From assembly GCA_024227475.1 (NCBI GenBank), contig JAAEUI010000113.1, forward strand, positions 1 to 33,042: DNA of 33,042 bases, in the 5' to 3' direction. A program made the position numbers and the translations under genes. Source of the stretch: Paracoccaceae bacterium. GTDB lineage: Bacteria > Pseudomonadota > Alphaproteobacteria > Rhodobacterales > Rhodobacteraceae. The notes under the pieces were generated by a model. That model was not told the origin of the DNA, did no database searches, and saw only the letters and a program-made list of their open reading frames with translations. Below are positions 32,944 to 33,042 of the stretch, piece by piece. Position 1 is the first letter of the stretch, and the number at the start of each line of letters is the position of its first letter.

Positions 32944-33042
32944 CTAATTATTCCCCTGTTGGCGCCGCCGCTCAGCCTCGATTTTGCGCCAGTTCGCGAC
33001 GTTCCGGTTATGCTCCACCAGCGTCTCGGCAAACACATGGCC
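32944..33042 (-). CDS. mltG: Endolytic transglycosylase MltG, C-terminal end (partial)
   Basis: The minus strand is open from the window edge to TAG at 32946-32944 and gives 32 residues, starting GHVFAETLVEHNRNVANWRK and ending in RRRQQGNN. The GGH.FA.TL.EHN.NV..WR pattern is the normal end of MltG, which cuts nascent glycan strands. The frame fits a gene running in from the right. It ends 294 bases before orfg1, with the GTA promoter in the gap. Confidence 0.75.
   Translation of the reverse strand, partial: GHVFAETLVEHNRNVANWRKIEAERRRQQGNN

Overview
The window looks like chromosomal DNA of an alphaproteobacterium of the order Rhodobacterales (Roseobacter-like). The evidence is a complete gene transfer agent (GTA) structural cluster in the Rhodobacter capsulatus order next to the 3' end of mltG, an E1-beta subunit of pyruvate dehydrogenase carrying its own lipoyl domain, a zapA gene preceded by a coiled-coil partner, and a purL-bolA-grxD neighbourhood. 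No rRNA, tRNA, CRISPR array, integrase, transposase or insertion sequence is visible.

Layout. Positions 1-1467 hold the first codons of a leftward gene, a candidate small RNA with a very strong terminator, two possible decayed reading frames and several palindromic repeats. Then come purL (rightward), a second block of palindromes, and bolA, a small membrane protein and the monothiol glutaredoxin grxD. These face a leftward pair encoding ZapA and a coiled-coil protein resembling ZauP. From 6357 to 11856 is a rightward carbon-metabolism group: tkt, gap, a 47-residue membrane protein, pgk and class I fba. Next are a DivIC/FtsB-type division gene behind a dense group of GANTC sites, a secreted coiled-coil protein of unknown function, and the pyruvate dehydrogenase operon pdhA-pdhB-pdhC. 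A leftward cysE and a rightward DksA/TraR-type zinc-finger gene close the housekeeping half.

From 18405 to 32649 the minus strand carries the GTA cluster. In transcription order it encodes small terminase, large terminase, portal, a small membrane protein (g3.5), prohead protease, major capsid protein, adaptor, stopper, tail terminator, tail tube, two tail chaperones, tape measure, distal tail, hub, NlpC/P60 peptidase and the megatron/host-specificity protein. Every frame is open and most tail genes overlap by TGATG or ATGA, so the cluster looks intact and under selection. It has no integration, replication or lysis genes, which fits a GTA rather than a prophage.

The less expected signals are non-coding. 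They are a near-consensus promoter followed within about 50 nt by an intrinsic terminator ahead of the first GTA gene, mutually exclusive hairpins between capsid and adaptor genes, mosaics of palindromic repeats around purL (several centred on GANTC, one family with a compensatory base-pair change), a GANTC cluster before ftsB, and an 18-bp perfect palindrome before pdhA. All motif calls were made by eye; no database search or folding program was used.
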